From Macrostomum hystrix (taxonomy: Eukaryota; Platyhelminthes; Macrostomidae), in NCBI GenBank assembly GCA_950097015.1, contig CATNEN010000012.1, positions 1,791,501-1,855,500 of the forward strand: a DNA stretch of 64,000 bases, given 5' to 3'. Shown here piece after piece: positions 46,373 to 58,091 of the stretch. Made by a program: the position numbers and the translations under genes. Under the pieces are notes generated by a model. It made no database searches. It was not told the origin of the DNA and saw only the letters and a program-made list of their open reading frames with translations. Position 1 is the first letter of the stretch; every line of letters starts with the position of its first letter.

Positions 46373-49300
46373 ATGCGGCGACTGCTCATATCTGTGAGCT
46401 CTCTGCTCCTAGTGGTGGCTGCGGGACTCGGCAGCGCACAGCAGATTAGCGTCTCGGTCCAGAAAGAGATTGAAGTCCGGTATCAAAATGCGTCCTTCAC
46501 TGGGCTGGAGCTGCTGCTGGTTGACAACAGCACCGACTACAAACTGTTCCGCTTCCTTTCCATCGGCTACGCGCAGCCTCCGATTGGGCAACTTCGCTTC
46601 GCCGAGCCGCAGCCGTTAAGCTTCAGCGATGAGCAGCTGATGATCAATGCCACCGAGCAGCCGCCGGCTTGTCCGTCCGCCGGGGACAGGTCTAACGACT
46701 CCAGTCGGTACTCGGAGGACTGTCTGTACTTGAGCATCCGAGCTGGCGATCTCGAGCGCAGAAGCCCCGTGCTCATTCTTCTAGCCAACTCCGAGGTCGG
46801 CGTCACTGACGGCGACGCGTTTAGCGCCATAAACGACGTTGTCATAGCAACGATCCAGTCTCGCCAGAGCGTCCTCGGATACTTAAAATTAGACGGAATT
46901 GCCGAAAATTTGGGCCTTCGCGATCAGCAACTAGCGATTCTGTTTCTTGACGACGCTCTCGCCAGCTTCGGCGGCGACAGAACTCGAGTGACCCTGGCAG
47001 GGCACGGAGACGCTGCGGCCGCCGCCGGCCTCCTGGCCGTGCTGGCTGGTGGCGCCTTCGGGCGAGTCGCCATGCTCGGCGGCTCCATTGCTTCGCCGCT
47101 GGCCTGGTCCAACTCACTGACTGGGGCGCAGAGCCTGAGCCTTGAGCTGGTGCGACGACTCGACTGCCAGCGGGCGAGCACCGAGGCGTCACTGGACTGC
47201 CTGCGCGGTCTCAGCTCCGAGGAGCTCCTGCTGTCGGCGGTCTCACTCTCACCGGGCGCATTCGTGCCACTCGGCGCTGGCGAGTTTTTCCCGAACGGCA
47301 CAGGCGACCCGCTGGAGCGCTGGAGAGCCGGCGCCTTCGCCGGAGCCCTGCTGACTGGCGCCACCGTCAGTCCCGGAGTAGCGACAGCGCAGGCAGCGCT
47401 GATGGGCCTGCCGTGGGAGGAAGTCAACCAGAGCGTGTTCGACTCGGTGAGACCGGGTTCAATCAGACAACTGATCAAATGAAATGAAAATCAATCAATC
47501 AATCAATCAATCATTAAACTGGTTGATAAATCAATTAATCAGTCAATAATCCGATTAACTGATCAATCAATAAATGGGTTGACAAGTAAATTAATAAATT
47601 AATAAACTGATCAACCAATCAGTTCATGAGCTGATCGATAAAACTGAATATTCAATAATTAAACTAGTAAATCAATAAATCAATTTATCTATCAATCGGC
47701 GGTCGGTGGCATAGTGGTTAATGCGTTTTCCTCTGGCACCAATGTCCCTACGTTCGATTCCGCGGCGAGGCCACATTTATTAGGGGCGCAGGCGCGGAGA
47801 GAAGGCTTGGGGATGCAATTTACTCCCCTTGAGATCCAACCTCCAAGGCACAGTGAGAGTGTACACTGCCTGACAATGAGAAAGTCAGGGCAGATGTACA
47901 TTCCATGTGTGAGCGTATGCCTGCGAACGGTATCTGTGTGCGTGTGTGCTCAGGAGTCAGCGAAATGGGCAGAATTGCCTCTTCGCTGGCTGCGGGCCTA
48001 GTGTCACCAAATGATTATTATTTAACGCAGCTTCGCTTCCATTTTCATGCGCAGGTGATTGGCCGCGAGTTCGCTTACTATCCCAGGCTACACACCGAGT
48101 CCACTGCCTGCGGCCGCGACTTCCTTCGTGTCTCGCTGGCCGACTGGCCGGATCGACGCTACGGCAGCGCCGTTCGGCCCCAGCTGACGGAGGCGATAGG
48201 CGACTATCGTTACACCTGCCCGGTCTGGGAGGCGACCGGCGACCTCCTGGGTGCGTCGGCTGGACCCGCCTACGTCTACCTGGTCAACGTCACGGATCTG
48301 GACGGTCAAGACCACGCAGCCGACGCCTGGTACTTTCTCGGCGAGCCGCTCGTGCGAGAAGGTTATTCAGAGTATCACAGCGACTTGGCCAGGCGTATGA
48401 TGACCGAGCTGCGACTCTTCGTCAACAATGAAGGTCAGATGCTCAGTTGAGTACCTGATCAGCGATCTTTTGCAGATTCCAGATTCGTCGATTCTAATTT
48501 CGCCGATTCCAGATTCGCCGATTCCAGATTCGTCGATTCCAGATTCGTCGATTCCAGATTCTTCGATTCTAATTTCGCCCATTCCAGATTCGTCGATTCC
48601 AGTTTCGCTGATTTCAGATTCGCCTATCAATAAAATCTTGTGAAACCCGCCCTGATTCTCGCAGATCTCGACGCCACCTGGCCAAAAATCGGAGCTAAAG
48701 GATCCGAGTTCAGGTACTACATGGCAACTAATGATTCCTACGATGTCGGCAATAGAGACAACGGCTTCGGTCTGGAGCCTGGCCGCTGTTCGATGTGGAA
48801 GCACGAGCTGCCGTTTCACAGCGCCCAGTGCGGTTCGGACAGCGTAGACTTTGCAGCGAGAGTTGAACCAGCTCCGGCTTCTGCTGGCTGGCCTGCCAAA
48901 CTGGCTGCAGCACCCAGGCCGCAAAACATGGACTACACTGTGCTGAGAGATTTCCCGATCAACGTTATTGGCCTAGGAAATATTGTCGGCCAGACCATAC
49001 TCACAGAGGCGGGTGTCACAATGAGCCAGTTTCTGGGCCTGCCGTATGCCGAGCCTCCGGTGGGAGCCCTTCGGTTCGCCAATCCGGTTGCCAAAAGGAA
49101 TCTAGTCCGTAAGCTGCTCATAGTTTTATTGATATATTAGGCAATTTGATTGGGCAAATGCTTGTCGTGCAATTTAAGCCAACCTTAAGGGACAACCTCC
49201 AAGGCACAATGAGAGTGTACACCGCCTGACGATTAAAAAATCAGGGCAGATGTACACACCTGTGTGAGTGTGTGCTCAGGAGTCAGCCGAATGGGCAGAA

Positions 49301-52300
49301 TTGCCTCCTCGCTGGCTGCGGGTCTACACTCACCAGAGCATTCAATTTCCAGCCGTAAATGTTTTCTTCATTGAATGAAAATTTCCAGGAAGATGTTCGA
49401 CCTGTGAAAGTCCACTCGGGCCCTCACGACCAGACCTTATTCCTTCAGCTTCGGGGGGGCTATTGTTAATAAATCCTCGCCTGACACCTCGCAGATTATG
49501 AAGCCAAGCAGATGCCCCTGCCGTGCATGCAGCGCAGCGAGTACGCACAGGAGATGTCGGAGGACTGTCTATACCTGAACATCTGGACTCCCATCAGCAG
49601 TGAGAGCTCCGAGCGAGACCTTCCAGTTATTGTCTTCCTGCACGGCGGCTTCTTTCAGTTCGACTCCATAGCGGCCTGGAGAGGCCACTGGATGCTGAAC
49701 CAGGCCAAGGTGGTGCTGGTCACCGTTGCCTACCGGCTCGGAGCCTTTGGCTTCCTCTCTCTAGACGACACCTCCGTGCCGGGAAATTTCGGCTTGCGCG
49801 ATCAGGAACTGGCGCTGGCCTGGGTGCGGCGGTACATCTCACGCTTCAGTGGCGCCAGTAATAAGGTCACCCTGATGGGCGTGGAGGCGGGCGCTGTGTC
49901 CGTGACTTACCACATGACCCGGCCCCAGGCCAACTTCCAGCAGGCCGTCATCTTGACAGGATCGGCCTACCTGGACTATCCCGTATCGAATGACACCTCC
50001 AGCGTTCGACTAATTAACAGAGTATTCGCTGAGAATGTGCTCAACTGTGACTCTGCGGACACTCTGGTCTGTCTGAGAGGGCTGAACGCCAGCTTGATCA
50101 ATGAGAAGACGCGTGACTTCAATAGGCTTTATCCCGGTATTGAGTTCCCGCCAGTCATCGACGGGGACTTCATCCGGTCGGACCCGCTGGCCATGGACGC
50201 GTCCCAGTTCGCCAAGCTGCCCGTTCTGGTTGGCGGCGTGGACGGGCCTGGCAACTCGCTGGTTGAGAGACTTCGAATCGGAGAAAACTTCACTCACGAG
50301 CTGTTCCTCAAGGTAAGTATTGGACTCTGTTGGTATCACCCAACTGCTAATATGGACACTAGAAAGCACACTAGAAATCTCTCCCTATTCTCTATTTCCT
50401 AGGAGCTGCTAGAGAGCATCGCTCATTATCCCAGATTTCCACTGGAGCCATCTGGAAAGGTAAAGAAGGCGCTGGAGCTTCACTACGCAGACTACAGTGG
50501 CCGCAATAATTCCGTTCGCGACTCTGAAATTCTGGCCAGAGCCATCAGTAGTCGGCAGTTCACGTGCGCAAATCAGAAGTTTTTGGATGAAATTGCGGTC
50601 GACGACTTGCGACCAGTGTATCACTTCCGATTCGAGGAGAAGTTCGGCTCAGTGGATTTATCCCTGCCCGGTGCCTACCTGTGTGAGTTGCTAACTACCA
50701 TTTTATATTAGCAATCTCTTTGTCCCTTGACAAACAACCTCCGTTTCACCGCTGCACCCTTCCAATTCAGCCCCACTATTTCACACCTACCGCTGCACCC
50801 TTCCAATTCAGCCCCACTATTTCACACCTACCGCTGCACCCTTCCAATTCAGCCCCACTATTTCACACCTACCGCTGCACCCTTCCAATTCAGCCTCACT
50901 ATTTCACACCTACCGCTGCACCCTTCCAATTCAGCCTCACTATTTCACACCTACCACTGCACACCCTTCCAATTCAGCCTCACTATTTCACACCTACCAC
51001 TGCACCCTTCCAATTCAGCCCCAATATTTCACACCTACCGCTGCACCCTTCCAATTCAGCCCCACTATTTCACACCTACCGCTGCACCCTTCCAATTCAG
51101 CCCCAATATTTCACACCTACCGCTGCACCCTTCCAATTCAGCCCCACTATTTCACACCTACCGCTGCACCCTTCCAATTCAGCCCCACTATTTCACACCT
51201 ACCGCTGCACCCTTCCAATTCAGCCTCACTATTTCACACCTACCGCTGCACCCTTCCAATTCAGCCTCACTATTTCACACCTACCGATACACCCTTTCAA
51301 TTCAGCCTCACTATTTCACACCTACCGCTGCACCCTTCCAATTCAGCCCCACTATTTCACACCTACCGCTGCACCCTTCCAATTCAGCCTCACTATTTCA
51401 CACCTACCGATACACCCTTTCAATTCAGCCTCACTATTTCACACCTACCGCTGCACCCTTCCAATTCAGCCCCACTATTTCACACCTACCGCTGCACCCT
51501 TCCAATTCAGCCCCACTATTTCACACCTACCGCTGCACCCTTCCAATTCAGCCCCACTATTTCACACCTACCGATACACCCTTCCAATTCAGCCCCACTA
51601 TTTCACACCTACCGATACACCCTTCCAATTCAGCCCCACTATTTCACACCTACCGCTGCACCCTTCCAATTCAGCCCCACTATTTCACACCTACCGCTGC
51701 ACCCTTCCAATTCAGCCCCACTATTTCACACCTACCGCTGCACCCTTCCAATTCAGCCCCACTATTTCACACCTACCGCTGCACCCCCTTCCAATTCAGC
51801 CCCACTATTTCACACCTACCGCTGCACCCCCTTCCAATTCAGCCCCACTATTTCACACCTACCGCTGCACCCTTCCAATTCAGCCCCACTATTTCACACC
51901 TACCGCAGCACCCCCTTCCAATTCAGCCCCACTATTTCACACCTACTGCTGCACCCCCTTCCAATTCAGCCCCAATATTTCACACCTACCGCTGCACCCT
52001 TCCAATTCAGCCCCACTGTTTCACACCTACCGCTGCACCCTTCCAATTCAGCCCCAATATTTCACACCTACCGCTGCACCCTTCCAATTCAGCCCTACTG
52101 TTTCACACCTACCGCTGCACCCTTCCAATTCAGCCCCACTGTTTCACACCTACCGATACACCCTTCCAATTCAGCCCCACTATTTCACACCTACCGCTGC
52201 ACCCTTCCAATTCAGCCCCACTGTTTCACACCTACCGATACACCCTTCCAATTCAGCCCCACTATTTCACACCTACCGCTGCACCCTTTCAATTCAGCCC

Positions 52301-53530
52301 CACTATTTCACACCTACCGCTGCACCCTTCCAATTCAGCCCCACTATTTCACACCTACCGCTGCACCCCCTTCCAATTCAGCCCCACTATTTCACACCTA
52401 CCGCTGCACCCTTCCAATTCAGCCCCACTATTTCACACCTACCGCTGCACCCTTCCAATTCAGCCCCACTATTTTACACATAGGACCACACCCTTCCGAT
52501 TCAGCCCCTGCTTAACATCTCTGAGATAAATCGATCCGATGAGACTGTACTGTACTAAATACCGTTTTCCTTTCAATCACTGAGCATCTATGATGGACCA
52601 TTTATGTCATCCAAATCTAAAAACCGTTGCGCAGTCTACGACGCATTCTACGCTTTCGGCTTTCCGACATCCTCGAGGATGCCGCACTCGCGCGAGCGAA
52701 TCGAACTATCCAAGACTCTTGTTCAAAGCATCGTGGACTTTGCCAGAAATGGACAGCCCAGCTGGTCCCGACCTTGGCCTCGATATCACCGCGACAGGCG
52801 AGCCACCCTCGCCATGCGTGCTGGCAGCTTGGACCAGCTAGAGCCGACGGCTGAAGTCTTCATGAATCGCGACTGCAACTTCTGGGAATCGGTTCTGCCG
52901 TGCGTCATGACTGGAAACTGCTTCCCCCCGCCCCAGTCGACACCGGGAACGACGGCAACTACACAAGAAGGTATTTCGGGGACAACAGAGCCTACTGGCT
53001 TTACTGAAACGGCTTCAGAAGTGACTACAGATTCAACGACAACCGCTTCTGACATCTCGCCTGGAGCAAATACAACTTCTACGGAGGTCACACCTGGCTC
53101 AAGTACAACTTCTACGGAGGTCACACCTGGCTCAAGTACAACTTCTACGGAGGTCACACCTGGCTCAAGTACAACTTCTTCGAAGGTCACACCTGGCTCA
53201 AGTACAACTTCTACGGAGGTCACACCTGGCTCGACTACAACCTCTTCAAAGGCCACACCTGAATCCACAACAATCGACACGGAAACAGGGACTAAGCCGA
53301 CGGATTCTAAAACTCCACCTACGGGCACAACAACAACAACGACAACAACCACTGCAACAACTGTGACAAGCACATTAGACGTCACGACCAGCCGTCCACC
53401 GATCGGCCCCGAGCCCGCATTCATTGCCGTGGCCGTTGCTGTGCCAATAGTTAGCGTCGGAATTATAGGCTCTGCGGTCTTCGTCATCGTGAAGCTGGCT
53501 TTTCAGGGTCCCACCGTCAGCCCAGTTTGA
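46373..53530 (+). CDS. Tandem double cholinesterase-like (non-catalytic) transmembrane protein, complete
   Basis: Six exons: 46373-47446, 48055-48433, 48665-49108, 49495-50312, 50403-50682 and 52635-53530. Total 3891 nt, 1296 aa plus TGA, all phases matching. Order: signal peptide (about 1-22); esterase-like domain 1 (about 25-480) with YAQPPIGQLRFAEP and SEDCLYLSI; linker of about 100 aa; domain 2 (about 585-1090) with GLPYAEPPVGALRFANP, SEDCLYLNIWTP and FLHGGFF; Thr/Ser-rich stalk (about 1100-1255) with 11-residue repeats; TM helix (about 1262-1286); short tail. The nucleophile motif GESAG reads GHGDA in domain 1 (Ser to Gly, about 212) and GVEAG in domain 2 (Ser to Glu, about 763). The acidic residue is also absent from both. 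A histidine in DHAADAWYFLGEPL (about 445) is kept only in domain 1. Dead esterase ectodomains on a TM stalk resemble neuroligin, gliotactin and neurotactin adhesion receptors, so cell adhesion is a likely role (inference). Two such domains in one chain is unusual. Confidence 0.88.
47484..47695. repeat. Degenerate AATC-rich simple repeat
   Basis: (AATC)n then decayed derivatives, beginning about 38 nt after the 5' splice site at 47447. Confidence 0.85.
47694..48022 (+). mobile_element. tRNA-derived SINE, family 1, most complete copy
   Basis: GGTCGGTGGCATAGTGGTTA (A box) and GTTCGATTCCGCGG (B box) form the tRNA head, followed by a body of about 250 bp ending GCGGGCCTAGTGTCACCAAA and a short T/A-rich tail. 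Inserted in intron 1 of the esterase-like gene. Confidence 0.9.
48475..48630. repeat. 15-bp minisatellite, esterase-like gene intron 2
   Basis: About ten copies of GATTCCAGATTCGTC or close variants. Confidence 0.92.
49155..49340 (+). mobile_element. tRNA-derived SINE, family 1, 3' part
   Basis: Body only (GTGCAATTTAAGCC to GCTGGCTGCGGGTCTA), 5'-truncated, in intron 3 of the esterase-like gene. Confidence 0.85.
50745..52515. repeat. 41-bp minisatellite, esterase-like gene intron 5
   Basis: About 43 copies with CTGCACCCTTCCAATTCAGC, then CCCACTATTTCACACCTACC. On the sense strand each unit has a pyrimidine tract and CAG resembling a 3' splice site. Long stop-free plus frames here are repeat translation. 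Confidence 0.97.
53085..53245 (+). repeat. In-frame 33-bp coding repeat (11-residue Ser/Thr-rich units)
   Basis: About five copies of an 11-codon unit reading TSTEVTPGSST, with variants such as TSSKVTPGSST, lie in the last exon of the double esterase-like gene. Period 33 bp keeps the frame, and the neighbours in the stalk are also Thr/Ser/Pro rich, as in mucin-like O-glycosylated stalks. Copy number may vary between alleles. Confidence 0.85.
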
Positions 53531-53920
53531 GCCTGATGCTCAGACTTGACCCCTGGTGTCACTCATAGCGGGACTTTTTTCCTTAAATTCAATATTGAAA
53601 CTTTCGAAGAAGCATGCGTAAAATATTTTTACTCTAGATAAAAATGTCTGCCATGGCCACAGATTCTAACTGAATAATTCTTGTGTTCTTCATAAGGCAA
53701 CCAATTTTATAACCCAAGCATCAAAGCCCAGATACCAAACAGAGGCTAAATATTTTTTACACAATGCTCGTCGAGAAAATATAGTTTAATAGAGAATTCC
53801 TTGAAATTTACTCATCCGTGCTACGTGATAAAAATTGGGTCCTGTTTTATAAACGAGCTGTCGTGCTTTAAAAAAACTAATTTTCGCAGCAAGTTCATCC
53901 GGTCAGTGATAATTAAGACT

Positions 53921-54125
53921 GGGAGTGACGTTATCCGGTAGAGATCTATTTTTAGAGCCATGGTCGTCTGGCACGTGATGCATGAGACAGGGAGTGACGT
54001 CATCCAGTAGAGATCTATTTTTAGAGCCAAGGTCGTCTGGCACGTGATGCATGAGACAGGGAATGACGTCATCCAGTAGAGATCTATTTTAAGAGCCAAG
54101 GTCGTCTGGCACGTGATGCATTAGA
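53921..54125. repeat. 69-bp tandem repeat, three copies
   Basis: Units start GGGAGTGACGTCATCCAG and include GGCACGTGATGCATGAGAC. Each holds TGACGTCA-like and CACGTG sites, 0.3-0.5 kb before the Ly6 gene. Confidence 0.93.
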
Positions 54126-54428
54126 CGGAGCCTATTCCGATCAAGTAGACGTTCGATGGATTTTAGAAGGAATACTGCATCTTTTATTTAATGTGTGACA
54201 CTATAAAACAAAAAAAAAATTCTGCTATTTAGCAGATCTACCTAATTTCTAACAAATGAGCAGTTCTCCTGCCTCTCTATTGGCCGGGACGTGACTGGCA
54301 TTAGCCGGCTCAACCAATCCAACGGAAATTTAAATCTGTCGCTGAGGTATCTAATAAGCAGCATCTACGGAATCAAAGCCAACAAAATAGATTAATTTGA
54401 TTTCAGATTTCAGTGTTGGGTTTTCAGA

Positions 54429-57400
54429 ATGTCATCGGATTTTAAGTTAAATCGACTCACTTTTTGGTGCTGCACCTTAGCGCTAATACTAACTGAGGGT
54501 AAGTACGTGCTTCTTTGGAACCCCTAGACTAGACTAATTACTGGTTGAAGCCGCAGAATATTTTATCTATAGCTAAGTTGAAAATAAATGAAAATACATC
54601 TTAACAGTAGGACTATCAAGCCATTTTGCCGCCCGTCTTTATACTCCAGACATTTTTTGGCACCGCCCGAATGCTAACAGCGTTGGGTGGTGACTGATTG
54701 GTTGACAGACTAGGCGATGGTGTACTGTGGTTGAGCTGCGCCTAATATTTAGGCTTGATCAGTGAAATTGGAGAAATTCGCGTCAGAGTGTCTATAGTGA
54801 CCTAGTATCACCTGTTGCAACCCTTGAAGGTCCAGCAGTCCGTCTAGATAAAGGTAGGTGAACACCGAAGATGGAGATGATGCAGGCACATTCGAGTGAC
54901 ATGCTGATCAATTTTGAAGGCCTGGCAAGGCCGCACTGAGGCGCAGTGCTAATGCGTGTATAGGGGTGAATGAAATACACTAACGCTTATGGGAAAAATC
55001 CGACCTTCGGCCAGAACCATTGAATATCTCGACGGTCTGAAGAGCTGGCGACTTAAATATTGTTTCAGAAGATGCGCAACAAAAAGTTGGCCCGAAATTC
55101 TTGATTTTCGGGTGCAGCACAAAAAATGTACAGGGAGTAAATTCCCTCCCCACCTTGGCAGTTCAACTGTTAAGGAACAAATTCGTAACCAATTTGTAAC
55201 CGACCAGAGCTAATTAGATTAAAAACGGAGGATAACATTCTAACTAATGGAATTCGAATACAAATTTGTACATTCGAATCGAAGGAATGGCAACCAAACA
55301 GATGGAAAATAATCGTAAGGACACAAATTGTTCCAGTGGAGTCGGGAATCGAACCCCCGACCTTCAAGTCGTGAGTCTGACACTCTAATCACTAGGCTAC
55401 AAGCCCCTTGTATTGACCCACCTGAGGGGAAAACATACAAATATTAACTTGTGGAACTTTTGTTCAGAGCGTGGCATTCTGGGGTTAAGAGAGTTCTGTG
55501 GAAACTTTAGACGACCATTTGTGATCAGCCAGAAGGGGCTTTTATTGCTAATTTACATTTACTGAATCCTTAACTGATACTATGCGCTATCTCGTCTTCT
55601 GCCATTGCTTCTGTCTAGCATGTTCTTTTTCCGGAGACAGTCCGCAATCTGCACTCACCTTCTTAATCAACCCCCAGCCTCTGCACTCCAAGCATGTCAT
55701 TAATCGCAGCCTGCCGCTTTACCCAAATAACAAGCTCAACCGTATGATTAATTTATGACTCAGTTGTCAGCCAGAGGGCGGAGACTCGGAGAGGGCCAGT
55801 TGGATAGGATGTTGGAAGGGCTAGAATACGCGAGGGCAAATGACTGACCTAAAATCCTTGCCGCAGTTCCACTCAATATAGGAGGGAGCTATTTGATGAC
55901 GGAAGCTTGAAGAGTAGCAGAAAATCTGGGTCAGTCATTCCTCCTGCTTCCAGGCCAGTCGTCTTACAGACAACAAATACATGAGCATGTTTTCTTATTT
56001 TCATCAGTTCTAATGGTTTACTTACTCGCCTCAACTCTGAAGCACGCTCTGTGACGCCTTGTCTTTTGCATTGGCTGCTTGATATTGTTGCTGTTGTTGT
56101 CGCATCTTCCCGAAACTTAAAGCCTTTCTCGATCGATATTGTCATTAACTAAACCACATTCTGCGGCCACCTCACTCCCTGCCCTCTCAGTTCTGCGGCC
56201 ACCTCACTCCCTGCCCTCTCAGTTCTGCAGTCACCTCACTCCCTGCTGTCTCAGTTCTGCGGCCACCTCAATCCCTGCTGTCTCAGTTCTGCGGCCACCT
56301 CACTTCCTGCCCTCTCAGTTCTGCAGCCACCTCACTCCCTGCCCTCTCAGTTCTGCAGTCACCTCACTCCCTGCCCTCTCAGTTCTGCGGCCACCTCACT
56401 TCCTGCCCTCTCAGTTCTGCAGCCACCTCACTCCCTGCCCTCTCAGTTCTGCAGTCACCTCACTCCCTGCCCTCTCAGTTCTGCGGCCACCTCACTCCCT
56501 GCCCTCTCAGTTCTGCAGTCACCTCACTCCTGCCCTCTCAGTTCTACAGCTACCTCACTCCCTGCTATCTCAGTTCTGCAGCCACCTCACTCCCTGATGT
56601 CTCGGTTCTGCAGCCACCTCACTCCTGCAGACCAATAGCAAACTAAGCTAAATAAACCATCTTCCTGCTCGCAAAAAACTCAGGAGTGGCGGCGCTAGGC
56701 TGTTTCAAATGCACATCGGTCAACAACTCCGAGCCCCAGTGCGAGGACTCATTCAACAACACTGGCGGCTTCTTTCAGCCAAGCTGTCAAGCTGCCCGGG
56801 TTGGCCGGGAAGGCCTGTTCCCTGCCACCGAGTGTCTGAAGATCAAGTTCACGGATCGTGAGTACCTGTCAATGTACATGTGCAACTATTGCAAATACAA
56901 CAAGCAGGGGAGAGTGCAGCAAAATTGGTTGGTTCATTAAATTGTGCTCAGACGAAAAAAGTTAGGGCATTTACTGTCTCCGGCGCTAAGGAGTCTCTAA
57001 ATTTTCGAGGAACTCTAGTTCGCATTGCTGCGAAAGCCGTTCCCGCTTTGAATTCAGAAACCAACGCCGCAGCCTCCATAATCTCATCCTGACCAAGTCC
57101 TGCCTACTCCCACCTGCCCATTGGGAATTTAAGAGCTCAATTTGAGTCGCCGTTTTCCCTTCCTGTGCAGTCTCGCTCATTTCGGTTGGTTTCACTTCGA
57201 TCCCCTCGAAATTGGCTCGCCGAATTCCCGCCCCCCGGGGGCGGCCTCTTGAGTAGCGACCAGCTTCAAAGCACCCCCGTTAATAGGGCGAGGAGAAAGA
57301 AAAAATAGATTGCGGTCGGCGGAGAGATAAAGAACTAGGAGGATGCAGGAGAGAGAAGAGTGTGGTTGCTATGGCAACGTCACGGAATCTCCCATTTCAA

Positions 57401-58089
57401 ACTGTTAAAGAACTGTTTAGCCTTAATGACTGAAATCCCACTTTTATTGTTTACTTCTGAACAAATACCTTAAACTAACTCAAACTCAAAGAAGTGAATT
57501 AGATTGACAAAAGGATCAGGATCTGGGTCAGTTTGGCACCAAGTCTGCTTTTTCACAAAGTCTACTCAGCTTCCTATCTGAGAACCGTACTCAAAGCTCT
57601 AATTAAACATTGAATTTAGGAACCCGTAGGGGAATATAGAATAGAAAGCAGCCAGCGGCACAGCCGCAGCTGTCGCTCTTCCAAAGGCTGTGCACAGCTA
57701 ATCGCTCCAGACTCGCCCTCTTTGATTTCCATCTGCTACTTTAATGCTATTATACTACTTACTAAACAGTTTTATAAGTAGTGCGTGCACAAACAATAGA
57801 ATGAAAATACATTCCAGCCGGCACAAAGATCAGTACTGTGGTTCGAACCTGCGTTGTGGACAACGGCGGCAACTCGGACAACACTGAGATCGGGCGGCGA
57901 ACCCATTGCGGCCCGCACCAGCAGCTTGTCTGGCAGAACAGACAGGTCACAGGCTGTGTGCTCACCTGCAAAACTGATGGCTGCAATAGGGGCGACTGTG
58001 TTCAGCCCGAGTACTGGATCCTGTCCGGATTCCTGATCACAATGGCGCTAGTCAACCAGCCACTCTTCCTTATTGCAGACACTGATTAG
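54429..58089 (+). CDS. Quiver/sleepless-type Ly6/uPAR-domain protein, likely GPI-anchored
   Basis: Three exons: 54429-54498, 56684-56857 and 57818-58089, 516 nt, 171 aa plus TAG, phases consistent. The N-terminus (WCCTLALILTEGVAA) is a signal peptide. The mature part opens with LGCFKCTSVNNSEPQCED, then GREGLFPATECLKIKF, VVRTCVVDNGG, EIGRRTHCG and the closing CKTDGCN, the cysteine pattern of a three-finger Ly6 fold. The combination of an acidic CED, FPATxCxK and VVRTC is typical of the quiver/sleepless branch, which modulates ion channels and receptors in neurons (family knowledge). The tail YWILSGFLITMALVNQPLFL is a hydrophobic GPI-attachment-like signal. TTTTCAG ends one nucleotide before the ATG, so the mRNA leader is probably spliced on. 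Intron 1 holds a MITE and a 32-bp array, and a 14-bp array begins right after the stop. Confidence 0.88.
54601..55173 (+). mobile_element. TTAA-flanked MITE, copy 3 (best ends)
   Basis: 573 bp including TTAA at both ends. The left end TTAACAGTAGGACT and right end AGTTCAACTGTTAA are inverted repeats (12 of 14). TTAA targets and CAGT ends suggest a piggyBac-related non-autonomous element. In Ly6 intron 1. Confidence 0.88.
55325..55425 (-). mobile_element. tRNA-like SINE head, family 2
   Basis: Minus strand: TAGCCTAGTGATTAGAGTG (A box region), GACTCACGACTTGAAGGTCG, then GGTTCGATTCCCGACTCC (B box). The anticodon-arm region matches family 2. Confidence 0.7.
56158..56630. repeat. 32-bp minisatellite, Ly6 intron 1
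   Basis: About 15 copies with CACCTCACTCCCTGCCCTCT and CAGTTCTGCGGC. Pyrimidine-rich with CAG on the sense strand, ending about 50 nt before the exon-2 acceptor. Confidence 0.95.
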
Positions 58090-58091
58090 TG

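Noticed and set aside
46924-47478. 184-codon minus-strand ORF
   Set aside because: Shadow of the GC-rich first exon of the esterase-like gene.
50720-52529. Plus-strand frames of 587 and 600 codons that overlap the esterase-like gene in direction
   Set aside because: 41-bp array translation. The flanking exons join in phase only when this region is spliced out (50682 to 52635).
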